Source: Apoda limacodes (Eukaryota; Arthropoda; Insecta; Lepidoptera; Limacodidae). From it: DNA of 64,000 nucleotides. The stretch is taken from positions 1,552,501 through 1,616,500 of the forward strand of contig OX291543.1 in assembly GCA_946406115.1 (NCBI GenBank), in the 5' to 3' direction. The notes beneath the pieces are model-generated. The model saw only the letters and a list, made by a program, of their open reading frames with translations, ran no database searches and had not been told where the DNA came from. Numbering within the stretch: the first letter of the stretch is position 1; the number at the start of each line of letters is the position of its first letter. The position numbers and the translations under genes were made by a program. Below, in pieces: positions 46,303 to 56,221 of the stretch.

Positions 46303-49300
46303 AGAGAGGTAGGGCACTGCAAGTACTCGCTCGAATAAGCCACCCGAACAACTAAGCAGGGCATAGCGAGTACTTGCTCGAATGAGCGGCCCGAACTGGG
46401 GAAGTACCTTCACCTTACAGAAAACCGCGGCCATAATAACACTAACATTGAGTAGTGTTGTGTTCCTGGCGGTGAGTAAGGTTGCCAGAGCTCTTTGAGG
46501 ATTCGCTGCACGGACAGCGGAGGACCGGCGGTGCTTGTTGCTGTCATACTCGGCGTAGATGCGGCGTGCTGGTTCGGCGGTCAGGGAGACCTGATGAAAC
46601 GGCTGACCGCTGGCCGCCCGCAGGTTGAACGGGATCCCGAACCCAGGGATCACTTAATCTCCGCCCTGGGAGGCTGATTCGCCAGCCTGTGTAAAGTATC
46701 TGAAGTGGTAGTCGTGCCGGAGAAGGAGACCGGAGTGGACCCGGCTACTACAACAGAGGGGGATCAGGGGCCCTTCCGCCCGCCGTGCCAGCAACCGTAT
46801 CATCTGTGGCGAGCTTCGGCAGTCTTAGAACCGCACCCTTTGCCCTCTATGCTGTCTGTGCAGTGAATCCTCATCCATAGTCTTAGTAACTTTTTTTTAT
46901 AAATATTATGGCCAGAAGACAGAAAAAGAAAAGAGTTTGCACAGCGGCTACTCCATCCACATATAATGTGGATTTTTGCAACATCAGGGGTATTCACGCA
47001 AATCTTAACGCAGTCCACCACCATCTCGAAACTGCGCAGCCGACCATTCTTTTTCTAACGGAGACGCAGATATCCTGCCCGGCCGACACATCATACCTTC
47101 ATTATCCCGGCTACAAACTCGAACACAATTTTATGAGTCGTGCCGGTGTATGTATGTTCGTCCGGGAGGATATCTGCTGTCGCCGACTTCATAGCCTTGA
47201 AGACAGGGACCTGTCGATATTGTGGGTGCGCGTAGATCATGGGGGCCACACTCGTATCTATGCGTGCCTATACAGGTCTCATAGCGGTGACACGGACGTA
47301 ACTCGACTCTTCACGCACCTGAGTTTGACGACTGACAAAGTTCTAGAGCAATATCCTACAGCAGAAGTAGTTATTTTGGGAGACTTTAACGCCCACCATC
47401 GTGAGTGGCTCAGTTCTCGAACCAATAACGATGCAGGGATATCTGCTCATGAATTTGCTCTGACTTATGGATTCTCTCAGCTGGTACTTTCTCCAACGAG
47501 AATACAAGATATAGAGGACCATACAAGCTCCTTACTGGACCTTCTGCTGACTACACGTCCGGATGGATACTCCATCTCAGTGGATGCGCCTCTTGGCTCC
47601 TCGGACCACTGTCTCATCCGGACTCGATTGTCATGCACACAACCCGATCCTTCTGGGCCAACTAATTGGCGTCGTGTGTGGCATTATAAGTCGGCAGACT
47701 GGGATGGATTGCGAGAATTTTATGCATCGTACCCGTGGAGGCAGATCTGCTATAGCTCAGAAGATCCTGACGTCTGCGCAGCCGCAGTCACTGAGACAAT
47801 CCTTGCTGGTATGGAATGCTATATTCCTAACCCGCGAGTAGCTGCCGGCGTCAAAAAACGACCGTGGTTTAATAGGTCTTGCAGAAAAGCTAAAATTCTT
47901 AAGCAAAATGCATATGAGGCTTGGACCACGGCTCGTTATAATAAGGATCCGAATATTTCTGAGTTAAAACGCAAATTAAATGCTGCCACGAGGTTCAGTA
48001 AGAAAGCAACTGCCAGAGCAAAATTCCAATTCATCGGCAAAATAGGTGGGCGACTTGCGAGCTATCCTTCTGGGAGTCGTGCTTTCTGGTCGCTTGCTAA
48101 AGCTGCCGAAGGGAACTTCTGACAGTCGTCGTTACCACCACTGCGAAAGACCGATGGTGACTTGGCCCATAGTGCTAAAGAGAAAGCCGATCTACTGGGC
48201 AGTCTCTTTGCCTCGAACTCGAATATGAACGATGAAGGCGCTGTACCACCTACTATACCGTGGTGCGGTAAGTCCGTGCCGGAAATCTCCATAACGCAGC
48301 GGGAGGTCAGGCGGGCGTTGCTTTCTCTAGACGTTCATAAGTCGAGTGGGCCAGACGGTATACCAGCAGTGGTGCTTAAGCAGTGTGCTCCTGAGTTATG
48401 TCCTGTACTCACGCGCCTCTTCGCGCTTTCCTACCACACTAGGCAATTTCCGTCTACATGGAAGACTGCGAATGTGCACCCGGTGCCCAAAAAGGGCGAT
48501 AGATCAGATCCATCGAATTACAGGCCTATCGCTATTACCTCTCTCCTCTCTAAGGTGATGGAGCGTGTGATCAACACACAGCTTCTAAGATACCTAGAAG
48601 TACACGATCTGGTCAGTGACCGTCAATATGGCTTTCGCCACGGTCGCTCGACTGGTGACCTTCTAGTGTATCTCACACACCGATGGGCACTAGCCATTGA
48701 GAGTCAGGGGGAGGCATTGGCATGTAGCCTGGACATAGCGAAGGCGTTCGATCGGGTCTGGCACCGCGGTCTTCTATCGAAGTTGCCATCTTACGGAGTG
48801 CCCGAGGGTTTGTGCAAATGGGTGGCTAGCTTTTTGTCCGGCAGACGCATACGAACTGTAATTGACGGTAGTTGCTCTGATAGCATGGACATTAATGCTG
48901 GTGTCCCGCAAGGCTCTGTGCTGTCTCCTACGCTGTTTCTACTGCATATCAATGACATGTTGGACATCAACAACATACATTGCTATGCAGATGACAGTAC
49001 TGGAGACACTTTTTACACGGGTCGTGCAAACATCCCTCGTTCCGTTGTGGAGGAAAACCGCGGAGAACTTGTGTCTCAAATCGAGACCACACTGTCCCAG
49101 GTCTCTGACTGGGGACGGGTAAACTTGGTCCGATTCAACCCTACAAAGACACAAGTGTGCGCGTTCACCGCTAAGAAAACTCCATTCACTGTAGTCCCAC
49201 AATTCCAGAACACTCCCCTCTCCATCTCCAAGAGCATTGGGATCCTTGGTGTCGACATCTCCAGCGATGTTCAGTTCCGAGATCATTTACAAGATAAGGT

Positions 49301-49949
49301 AAAGCTGGCGTCCAAAAAACTTGGTGTACTCAACAGAGCGAAGCAGTACTTCACGTCGGGGCAAAGGTTGTTACTTTACAAGTCGCAAGTTCGGCCCCAT
49401 ATGGAGTACTGCTGCCATCTCTGGGCAGGTGCACCCGGATACCAGCTTGACCCTTTTGACTCGGTTCAACGACGGGCTGTGAGAATTGTCGACGATCCCA
49501 AACTCACTTGCGGTATCGAGCCCTTAAGTCTGAGGAGAGACTTTGCCTCACTGTGTGTGTTCTACCGCTTGTACAATGGGTTGTGTTCTGAGGAATTGTT
49601 CGAAATGATGCCCACGGCTACTTTCTACCATCGCACCGCTCGCCATCGGCAGGGAATTCATTCTCACACTTTAGAACCTAAATGGTCGCGTACAGTGCGG
49701 TTTCAGAGAAACTTCCTCCCGCGAACGCTTAAGTTGTGGAATGAGCTCCCTGCCAAGGTTTTCTGCAAGGACTACAGTATGGAGTTCTTCAAGAAAGAAG
49801 TTATTAGATTTCTGAAGGGTCGGCAACGCGCAAGTGATACCCCTGGTGTTGCAAGCGTCCATAGGCTACGATGACCGCTTACCATCAGGCGGGCCGTAAG
49901 CTTGTTTGCCACCTTAGTGGTATAAAAAAAAAAAAAAAAAAAAAAAAAA
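46303..49949 (+). mobile_element. LINE-A copy A6, full length
   Basis: A complete non-LTR retrotransposon: 5' UTR of about 600 bp, a single ORF (46908-49874), a 50-bp 3' UTR ('caggcgggccgtaagcttgt') and A26. The first 95 bp contain two imperfect copies of a 43-bp unit (46306-46348 and 46352-46396). It sits within repeat R3. Recent insertion is indicated by a long pure poly(A), a single coding lesion and close identity to A7. Confidence 0.92.
46908..49874 (+). pseudogene. LINE-A endonuclease-reverse transcriptase ORF with one nonsense codon
   Basis: One frame of 989 codons, interrupted only by TGA at 48120-48122, where A4 and A7 have TGC. N-terminal AP-like endonuclease (residues about 15-240): FCNIRGIHANL, LTETQIS, GDFNAHHREW and GSSDHCLIRT supply the N, E, D/N and H motifs. 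Linker about 290-430. Reverse transcriptase: SSGPDGIPAVVLKQ, SNYRPIAITSLLSKVMERV, YGFRHGRSTGDLLV, LDIAKAFDRVWH, GVPQGSVLSPTLF and the catalytic HCYADDST at about 49980-equivalent codon 693. The thumb and C-terminus end WNELPAKVF...FLKGRQR. There is no RNase H. The start ATG at 46908 is followed by the basic ARRQKKKR. Without readthrough the product would stop after the endonuclease and linker. The clade within the Jockey/CR1/L2 assemblage is not resolved by eye. Confidence 0.92.
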
Positions 49950-50934
49950 TGTCACAGCCTTATGATTTTTCCACCTTATAATTTGAATCTGATCAGATTT
50001 AACAAAAAACGTGTCTAAACTAGGGCAACTATATGCACAATAATGCACATAGACATAACCCTCAGGATTGAAATTTTCTCTCGCGCACCGCACATTGTGG
50101 AATGTTGTTTAGAAATAAACCTATTAAGTTTCCGAAGTAAGTTTTTCTCTCCGATGCCTACCTTCTAAAATTTAAATAAAATTGTGTCAAACTTTTAATC
50201 CGTAAGTTCTAAAAATCTGAAACACAGCTTTAATTATAACTACTTCCAACTAACGAAAATTGTTTTAACTAAATCGGTAGGTAAGTCCACTATTAAATTA
50301 TCACGACACGCACTTGGTCCATTTTCTTTTTATGTTATGGTCAACTTTACAGATCTACATTATATTTGCTTATGGCACCAGTAGGTACTAGGATCTACTA
50401 CTAGGCCGGCTACTTTGTACTCACTTAGTCAAATGCAAAGTATTATTAAGTAATACTCATACAAAAATTAAAAATAACTGACAGGAAAAAAACGGTGACT
50501 AAAAAAAATACACTTGAACGTGGCACTTAATTATGATAATGGCGAAAGCGCTGTTACATTACTACCTTTATATATCGTTATTTGAAACGTTTTTATCCAT
50601 TACTGCTGCAGGCTATTGAAATAATTTTAACTTACTTATTACTACTTTATTTATCGTGGTGCTAGGTAGTAGTTGTGGCAGCACATTGATGATCGTGATA
50701 AGAAAAAATGTTCAGCTGTTAAATAAAAGACAGTTTCGTTCGTTGTTTAACTGCAAGTATCGTTATTTTTCTAAAGCGTGCGCTTCACTTGGCTTCAAAT
50801 ATTTGTGCGCATATTTGGACACAAATTTGTGCATTTGCACACCTCTTTAAAATCATTTAAGTTAATATTACTATAAAACGAGAGTATTTAGTTAGTTGGA
50901 CTTATGTTTCCCGCACTTAGCCGCATGATAGGGC
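49950..50934. other. Right part of R3, then AT-rich sequence without genes
   Basis: R3 text continues to about 50010. The rest contains short random frames only (for example 64 codons at 50656). Confidence 0.45.
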
Positions 50935-51425
50935 CATTGTAGCAGGTAACCGGTTTATTTCATTGGTAACTCATACCATCCCAGCTCCATCCAGAAATCA
51001 AGGAGGCACCTGATGTTATTCGCGCCTCTCTCATGGTTTGTGGATCCTTAAAGAGCCTTGTCCGTTGGTCGCTCACGCTTTTGCAATGTAGAACCACGTG
51101 AGAAGGTGTCTACTCGGCTTCCATGCAGCCCCTGCATAGAGGACTGTCGGTAACGCCGATATTGCAAAATGTTTATTTAACGGGCAGTGACTTGTTATTG
51201 TACCAACTATGTCGCGTAGGTTTTTCCTACTAAGTTGTAACAGCTTGTGCGACAGGTTTGTCTGCAGTTCGTTTGCTCTGCCTACTGTTTGTTGTGTAGT
51301 TGTAAGGTTCTGTCACGTGGTTAACGTTTTGAGTTGTGTAAAAGGTATCTGTAAGATTGGTTCGGGTACCAATATTTTAGTGCCCGATCCTCTCTTTGCC
51401 AACTGATCTGCCGCATCAAAACGAT
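50935..51425 (-). pseudogene. LINE fragment (family D): RNase H end and C-terminal zinc knuckle
   Basis: On minus from 51425: FDAADQLAKRGSGTKILVPE, the end of an RNase H domain (the 'ADxLAK' motif). Then KNLRDIVGTITSHCP and NIGVTDSPLCRGCMEAE, a stop, TPSHVVLHCKSV, giving a C-x2-C...H-x4-C knuckle. This C-terminal layout is typical of I-group LINEs that carry RNase H (for example the R1/LOA/I assemblage). Several stops break the frame. The poly(A) and 3' UTR are not obvious. It is distinct from LINE families A-C. Confidence 0.65.
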
Positions 51426-52622
51426 AGTATTGAAGACTCGTGTTGATTGATATTCGTAACCACTACGGTTGCGTAACCAAATAAAAAAACCGAACCCTTA
51501 TAATGTTGTAGTTGCATGTCCGCCCATATGTCACAGTTTTTATAATTCCGTCTTTTTTGCATCGATTCTGATGGAATTTAACAGAAAGGTGTCTTATGTA
51601 AACCGTTATACAGGTTTGTTATGATAACAACTAAGTTTTAAACCGTGACAGTGTTCCAATAAATTGTTTTGAACCCAATCGGTTTACTTATAATTTGTTT
51701 TAGAATCGGCAGTAATACTTATGTTACAGAACCTTATACGACACGCAATTGGCCGATTTTTAATGAATGAATTAAATCAATTTTTAGCTTACATTTTTGA
51801 ACAACTTTAGGCGCAAATAATTTTCACTTTACGTGTATACTAGCTAAAAAGATTTTTAAATTTCACTGTGTAATGCCTATCAAGGCGTTGTCGTCACATG
51901 AAATTTATTAGGTTTGCTCAAAAGCCTGACACCTCTGAAAGCCACTATGGTAAAGCAGTTTGGTGTCATTCTGAAAATATTTCCATTACTAGTTTCTCCT
52001 TTGGGGTTGGTAACCTTGTGAATCATAAAAACTATAGCTAGCGTATCCTTGTCTACAAAATAAAGCAGATCAATAGTAGTCAGCGAAAAAAATATTTTGT
52101 ACACGGACAAGCTACCTGACGTAACAAAAGCAAGGGTAAAAATAAAATGGCGTCTAGGTTAACGTTTCCAAAACAAAAAGTATGCCTAGTTTAATAGTAA
52201 ATCGCAATTTTCGGAATATCGCCATTTTAGGGATAACCCCAATGCACGGATAGGCCGCTCGGGCGCGCTTATGTTGACGCGAAAGAAGAATTTTACTGAT
52301 TCCACTGTAGTAGTTTCGATAATGTTACCGTTTCAATCTGCTGGTGCTGGTTTATCGAGAAGATTACAACGTTAGCTTAAAAGCAACGATAGGACATAGC
52401 ACGATTTATATCGTATGTATTAGAAGAGTTACGTAAAGTGACGAGCAGTAAAAAAAATAAAATAAGAAACCTGTGGGCGTTAATAGAAGTAGGCATCGTT
52501 TTTGTATAAAATTGTAACATTACCTTTAGTCAATAAACTCACGTTAACTACTTATTGCTGTGACCGTGTGTACATTATTGCAGTAAAGTACGCTGGGCTA
52601 TAGAGATACCAAATCGACTTAC
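51426..52622. other. Intronic stretch; R3 fragment, otherwise empty
   Basis: R3-like text lies at 51480-51620. The remainder up to the exon 1 donor has no recognised feature. The 76-codon minus frame at 51880-52110 has no known signature. Confidence 0.4.
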
Positions 52623-53046
52623 CGAATTCCATATAGACTTCTTCGTAGTCTAATTCTGGTGGTAAATTTTCGGTCAATCTATCGTACGCTTCTTTGTGGA
52701 TACGCCTTAAATGGGCCTTTAAATTACCGTTCGTTGTCTTGTAAGATAAAATGCGGTCACACAAATTACAAGTTGCAAGTTTATCTTTGCCCTCCAGTCT
52801 GGAGAAATATCCCCATAATATTTTACGGTTCTTTTTGGACCCCATGGGCGTCGTTGGAACCGATCTACAGGGTGGTAGATTTTTACTTTGATTGGGATGT
52901 CTTTTTTTCAAGTGAGCTCTTAGGTTATGTGATGTCGATTTGTAGCTAAGAGTATTGCTACAAATAAGACATCGGGCTAGTTTGTCTTTATCACTTTTTT
53001 CATAAAATTCCCAAATGCTGCTGTATTTATTCTCATCATCACTCAT
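52623..53046 (-). CDS. Exon 1 of BED/BESS gene: start codon and two BED zinc fingers
   Basis: ATG at 53046-53044 (context GAAAATGAG). The frame also opens two codons earlier at a TTG, which is not a plausible start. It codes 141 residues plus one base of the next codon. Finger 1: SSIWEFYEKSD, CLIC, LRAHLKKRH. Finger 2: KILWGYFSRLEGKDKLATC with CNLC, then LKAHLRRIH. Both show W-x-F/Y, C-x2-C and H-x4-H with BED spacing. The linker between them is proline-rich (NLPPCRSVPTTP). The exon ends EEVYMEF then G/GTAAGT, a near-consensus donor in phase 1. Reading through the donor gives 23 codons (SIWYLYSPAY...) to a stop, which looks like intron. Two BED fingers in one exon and a third 50 kb away suggest past finger duplication. 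Confidence 0.85.
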
Positions 53047-53345
53047 TTTCAAGTTTAACGCCGGTTAAATAACGAAGTTATTTTTCAATATAACACGTTT
53101 ACGAACTAAACAACGCGAACGCCGAAAACGACGATAATGTAACAAAATGGCGTTCGTTATTATTACACAGACTAGTTGCGGATGCGGGAGAAATGCGTTG
53201 GGTTAGAAGCACAGCGGTTTTACGAAGAACGAGATAGACATAAAGCGACCGCGCTTTACAAATATGTAAGTGTAAGCGAAATAGATGTATAAGAAGACGT
53301 CGACGTCTGCGGCGTCGGACATATAAGATCTTATTTTGCACTGCA
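53047..53345 (-). promoter_or_regulatory. 5' UTR and probable promoter of the BED/BESS gene
   Basis: Sequence upstream of the ATG is locally CpG-richer than its surroundings ('cgtcgttttcggcgttcgcg' on minus, near 53110-53130) and has no TATA box at an obvious position. It contains no repeats, unlike nearly all neighbouring DNA, which fits a constrained promoter. No transcription start site can be fixed from sequence alone. Confidence 0.4.
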
Positions 53346-53849
53346 CATATTTTATTTACGAATTTATTGTCATCAAATTAGAGTAGGTTTTTAAATGACC
53401 GTTGCTGAGAAATGTGTCCATGTTTCCCAATTCATTATCCGGTTGATTGATAGATAATAATTTAATATTTTGAATTGAATTCAACTTGATAGATAAAATA
53501 TCTTTAAATCTACCTTGATGCTTCAGATAAAATAAATACCCTCTCTAGTGAGTACCATCGACTAGTGACTGTATTTGCTATCGATCTTTCAGATACACAT
53601 TTGTTGTGTTGTGTGAAGTTATACAAGGTAAGGTAGGTACGTAGGACGGTAGGACCGAGTAGATTAGTAGGTAATTGTATTGGTAATTGTAAACATTGTG
53701 TAGGCTGGGACCGGCTGGATCCTATTTGATGAATAAAAATTGGTTTTCTGTTTATAAGTTTTAAAATCGAAGTATTTTAAATTTTCTTTTTGATTCAAAT
53801 AATGAATATCAATTATAAAAGAAACATGGCCAAAATTCGTAAGATGTGT
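53346..53849. other. Upstream spacer, nothing recognised
   Basis: AT-rich. Short 'taggtaggtacgtaggacgg' text lies near 53632-53655. No gene. Confidence 0.4.
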
Positions 53850-54444
53850 AAAAAAAGTTAAACTCGCGTCAGGACAAGTGACCTGATCGAAAATTCGTAA
53901 GACATATACCCCTCTCTTTCTACCGTGCGGCGAAAATGTATACGGGTCAAAATCAAAGAGGTGAGCATTTTAGGTTTTCAAATAACTGAGACATTAAGTT
54001 TTCTTTTGAAGAAAACGACAAAAAAAGTCTGTTGTGTCATTTGTCATGAACCTTTCCTGTGAAGAGGCAGGCACAAAAATATGTATTTTAGAAATTCTAC
54101 CAGTTAATAAGAATAATGCCAGGAACAAAAGTAATTTTGGGAACACTTTTAAATATTTTTTTAATAATAATATAACAATCACCTTTAAGAAATTGTAATT
54201 AGCCTGTTCCTGAATCGGATAATGTTGTTATTTTGTATATTTTTGTATTGAAAACATTAATTTTTCAAAGTACTCTCCATAAATTTTTAATTGGTGTAAA
54301 TTTTGCTCCGAAATTTTAATTTATTGTACACATTTTAGCACTACGTTATATAATAATAATATAAATACAAAAGTTTAAAGGTCATTTCATATTTTATATG
54401 CCAGATTTAAATTACTTATTTATGATTTATTTACCTGTTTGTGA

Positions 54445-54519
54445 TGTCCCGAAAATGATGGGGTGTTCCCAAAATGACAATGAATATCCCTAAATGACGT
54501 TGACGTTCCCTAAATGAAC
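54445..54519 (+). repeat. Subterminal motif cluster, left side of element X
   Basis: Four direct copies of a TTCCC-N-AAATGA motif lie at 54445-54458, 54464-54478, 54484-54498 and 54503-54519, spaced about 20 bp apart. A fifth, inverted and degenerate, is at 54131-54146. They lie downstream of the minus-strand ORF. Subterminal arrays of this type are commonly transposase-binding sites. Confidence 0.8.
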
Positions 54520-54862
54520 GCAACACCCGGTTTTTGGTATATTATATGCATAGAAATAATATACATTTACAGTATTATACCTTTATTTGTACTTAAGGAA
54601 TGAGGAACATGAGTATCAAAAATTAAACTAAAAATCTAATAATAAAACTTTGTAGTTTCAAACAACGAAAATAAGATATAATTCCCTTGATTCACAGTGA
54701 TTCCTTGTATATCAATGCTTAAAAACAAAATATAAACTTTGAAGTTATAAAATAAACAGATATTAGGAATAAGAAATATTATAATATGCATAATCACATT
54801 AATCACATAATATCACAAAGTAACTTGAGTATCAAAGTGTGAACTTAAAGTTTAGCAATAAC

Positions 54863-56055
54863 CTACTTTTCGAATATGTCCATATTTTCATCAAAACCAT
54901 TCCATTCCATTTTGATCTCCTTGCATTCGCCGCACAAACCAAGCATACAATCATAAGAAGTAATGTCACAGCTGTACGCTTTTATACATTGGGATGTGGA
55001 ATTGTGCGGTAGCTCTCCTAGTCGGTTCAATTTGTTTAACGTTGTATATGTTTGTATTTAGAATTTTCGTGCCTTACACAAAGATAAGTATCTCGAACCC
55101 ATTTGGTGGGTTGTACTACCCAATAAGGCTTCTCTCTCAAAAGTGTCGAATAAGATATTCGAATTCCAGTCTCAGCACAAAATTGAGGATGCAAATTCTT
55201 TACAGTTTCTGGAAGCAACCGCTTTTGTTTGTTTCCCTTGAGTCAATCTTTCTTACCAGGGCACATTCTGACATCATCCCGCATAAAAAACTTATGAATT
55301 TCTTCACGAATCTGATTAGTGATAACAAATGTTGGATGCTTCCGATTAGATTTTAAAATGTTGTCATTATTTTTATGGTTGCGGAGAAATTGTTTGGCCA
55401 TATTATTTAAACGATGGTTTTTGATACGGTTGCAACTGACGCATTTTTGAAAAGCCTCTCGCTGTTTAGAATTTTTCGGTAATTTATCAACGGTTTCTTT
55501 TAGTTGGGTTGTCAAAACTTCGCCAAATAATAAACTTTTTCGAACTCCCGGAGTAACAGAACATCCTCTTGTTAATTCACCAACTTTGCGAGTAGGAGTA
55601 TCAGCACCCTTTGGGAAGCTCTTTCTTCGCGTCCTCTGCTTCTCTGTACATTTTTTTCGCAACTGATTTATAATTCTTTGCATCTCCTGTATATTTCTAT
55701 TTTTTTTTCTGTTAGCCTGCGCTTTATCTTTCTTAACCTTTTTTCTTTCTCGACACGCGATAATCGTTTTCTATCCCTCAGAATCTAGGGGGCTGTTAGC
55801 TAATATATTTGCTATCATCTTTTTTTTCTGTCTATACTTTTTAGAATTTTTCCTCCATAACTTTCTCTGTTTTCTCTTCTGTTTTTTAGTCATATCAGTA
55901 ACATTCTTAACTCTTTGGTAATATTCCCTATCTTTCAGTCTCTTCATCTCTCTTTGTTCAGGTGTTATTTTATTTAAAAACTTGCGCTTCCTTGCATTAG
56001 CCTTTTCACGATATTTTTTATGAACTATACTGTCCTCTTTATGACTTCCTTTTCT
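54863..56055 (-). pseudogene. Element X protein relic: basic N-terminus and Cys cluster
   Basis: One minus-strand frame runs from 56055 with in-frame TAG at 55771-55773 and TGA at 55243-55245. A frame change near 55050 leads to a stop at 54863. The N-terminal 200 residues are extremely Lys/Arg-rich with a heptad-like, helical look (REMKRLKDREYYQRV, KKQKRKQRKLWRKN, KAQANRKKNRNIQEM). Then FFMRDDVRMCPGKKD, QKRLLPETVKNLH, IRISYSTLLREKPYWVV and DTYLCVRHENSKY. After the shift comes a Cys cluster: CDITSYDC...LCGEC. I recall similar 'GKKD ... KRLL ... SYSTxxxxxPxW ... CxxHEN ... C' proteins as uncharacterised multi-copy families in arthropods and cnidarians, but could not verify this. A DDE catalytic domain, expected further downstream, is not visible, so the element seems internally deleted. 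Confidence 0.6.
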
Positions 56056-56159
56056 TTACATTTTTATCGTTTGTTGCTCGTACTAAATGAATACCTTAAA
56101 CCAAAATTTTGCATGGTTATGCTTTTAAAAGCAATAGAGCATCATTTTGACCAAAAATT

Positions 56160-56221
56160 GTCATTTCGGGAACGCCCGTCATATAAGAGAACGTTCCCGA
56201 AATGACCGTCCCCGAAATGTC
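56160..56221. repeat. Subterminal motif cluster with 15-bp palindrome, right side of element X
   Basis: An inverted copy GTCATTTCGGGAACG (56160-56174), a direct copy CGTTCCCGAAATGAC (56192-56206) and a third CGTCCCCGAAATGTC (56207-56221). The first two are perfect reverse complements with a 17-bp spacer. A further copy is at 56751-56766. The cluster lies about 100-170 bp upstream of the minus-strand ORF, so it could also serve as its promoter region. Confidence 0.85.

Larger units (their letters stand above)
2500..52622 (-). other. Intron 1 of the BED/BESS gene, about 50 kb, full of transposons
   Basis: The donor is G/GTAAGT at 52623/52622 and the acceptor TATTTAG at 2501-2500; both flanks are phase 1. 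Everything listed between these points sits inside the intron if the gene model is right. Both transposon orientations are present, and no further BED-type exon was found by eye on the minus strand. Confidence 0.6.
1267..53046 (-). other. Host gene model: triple BED finger + BESS protein, 3 coding exons
   Basis: This is the whole transcription unit implied by three exons that agree in strand, order, splice phase and domain type. Exon 1 is 53046-52623, exon 2 is 2499-2321, exon 3 is 2013-1267. Joined, they give 449 residues: BED fingers at about 8-50, 77-117 and 154-191, and a BESS motif at about 284-320, followed by a polar Ser/Thr/Asn-rich tail. BED fingers bind DNA in chromatin-boundary proteins and in transposases. 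BESS is a protein-interaction motif named after BEAF, Su(var)3-7 and Stonewall. The BED-then-BESS order recalls BEAF-32, with three fingers instead of one. A nuclear DNA-binding role is inferred. The weak point is that exon 1 lies 50 kb from exon 2, so two separate genes remain possible. Confidence 0.65.

Noticed and set aside
46183..46653. Antisense open frame across the LINE-A 5' UTR (also seen at 5546-6010)
   Set aside because: It is open in A2 and A6 but runs into flanking host sequence, and it is frameshifted in A5 and A7. This looks like a by-product of GC-rich UTR sequence, not a conserved gene.
52659..52949. 96-codon plus frame over exon 1
   Set aside because: It is a shadow of the BED-finger coding exon on the opposite strand.
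54994..55356. 120-codon plus frame inside element X
   Set aside because: It opposes the minus-strand protein relic, which has recognisable motifs; hydrophobic text on plus is a complement effect.
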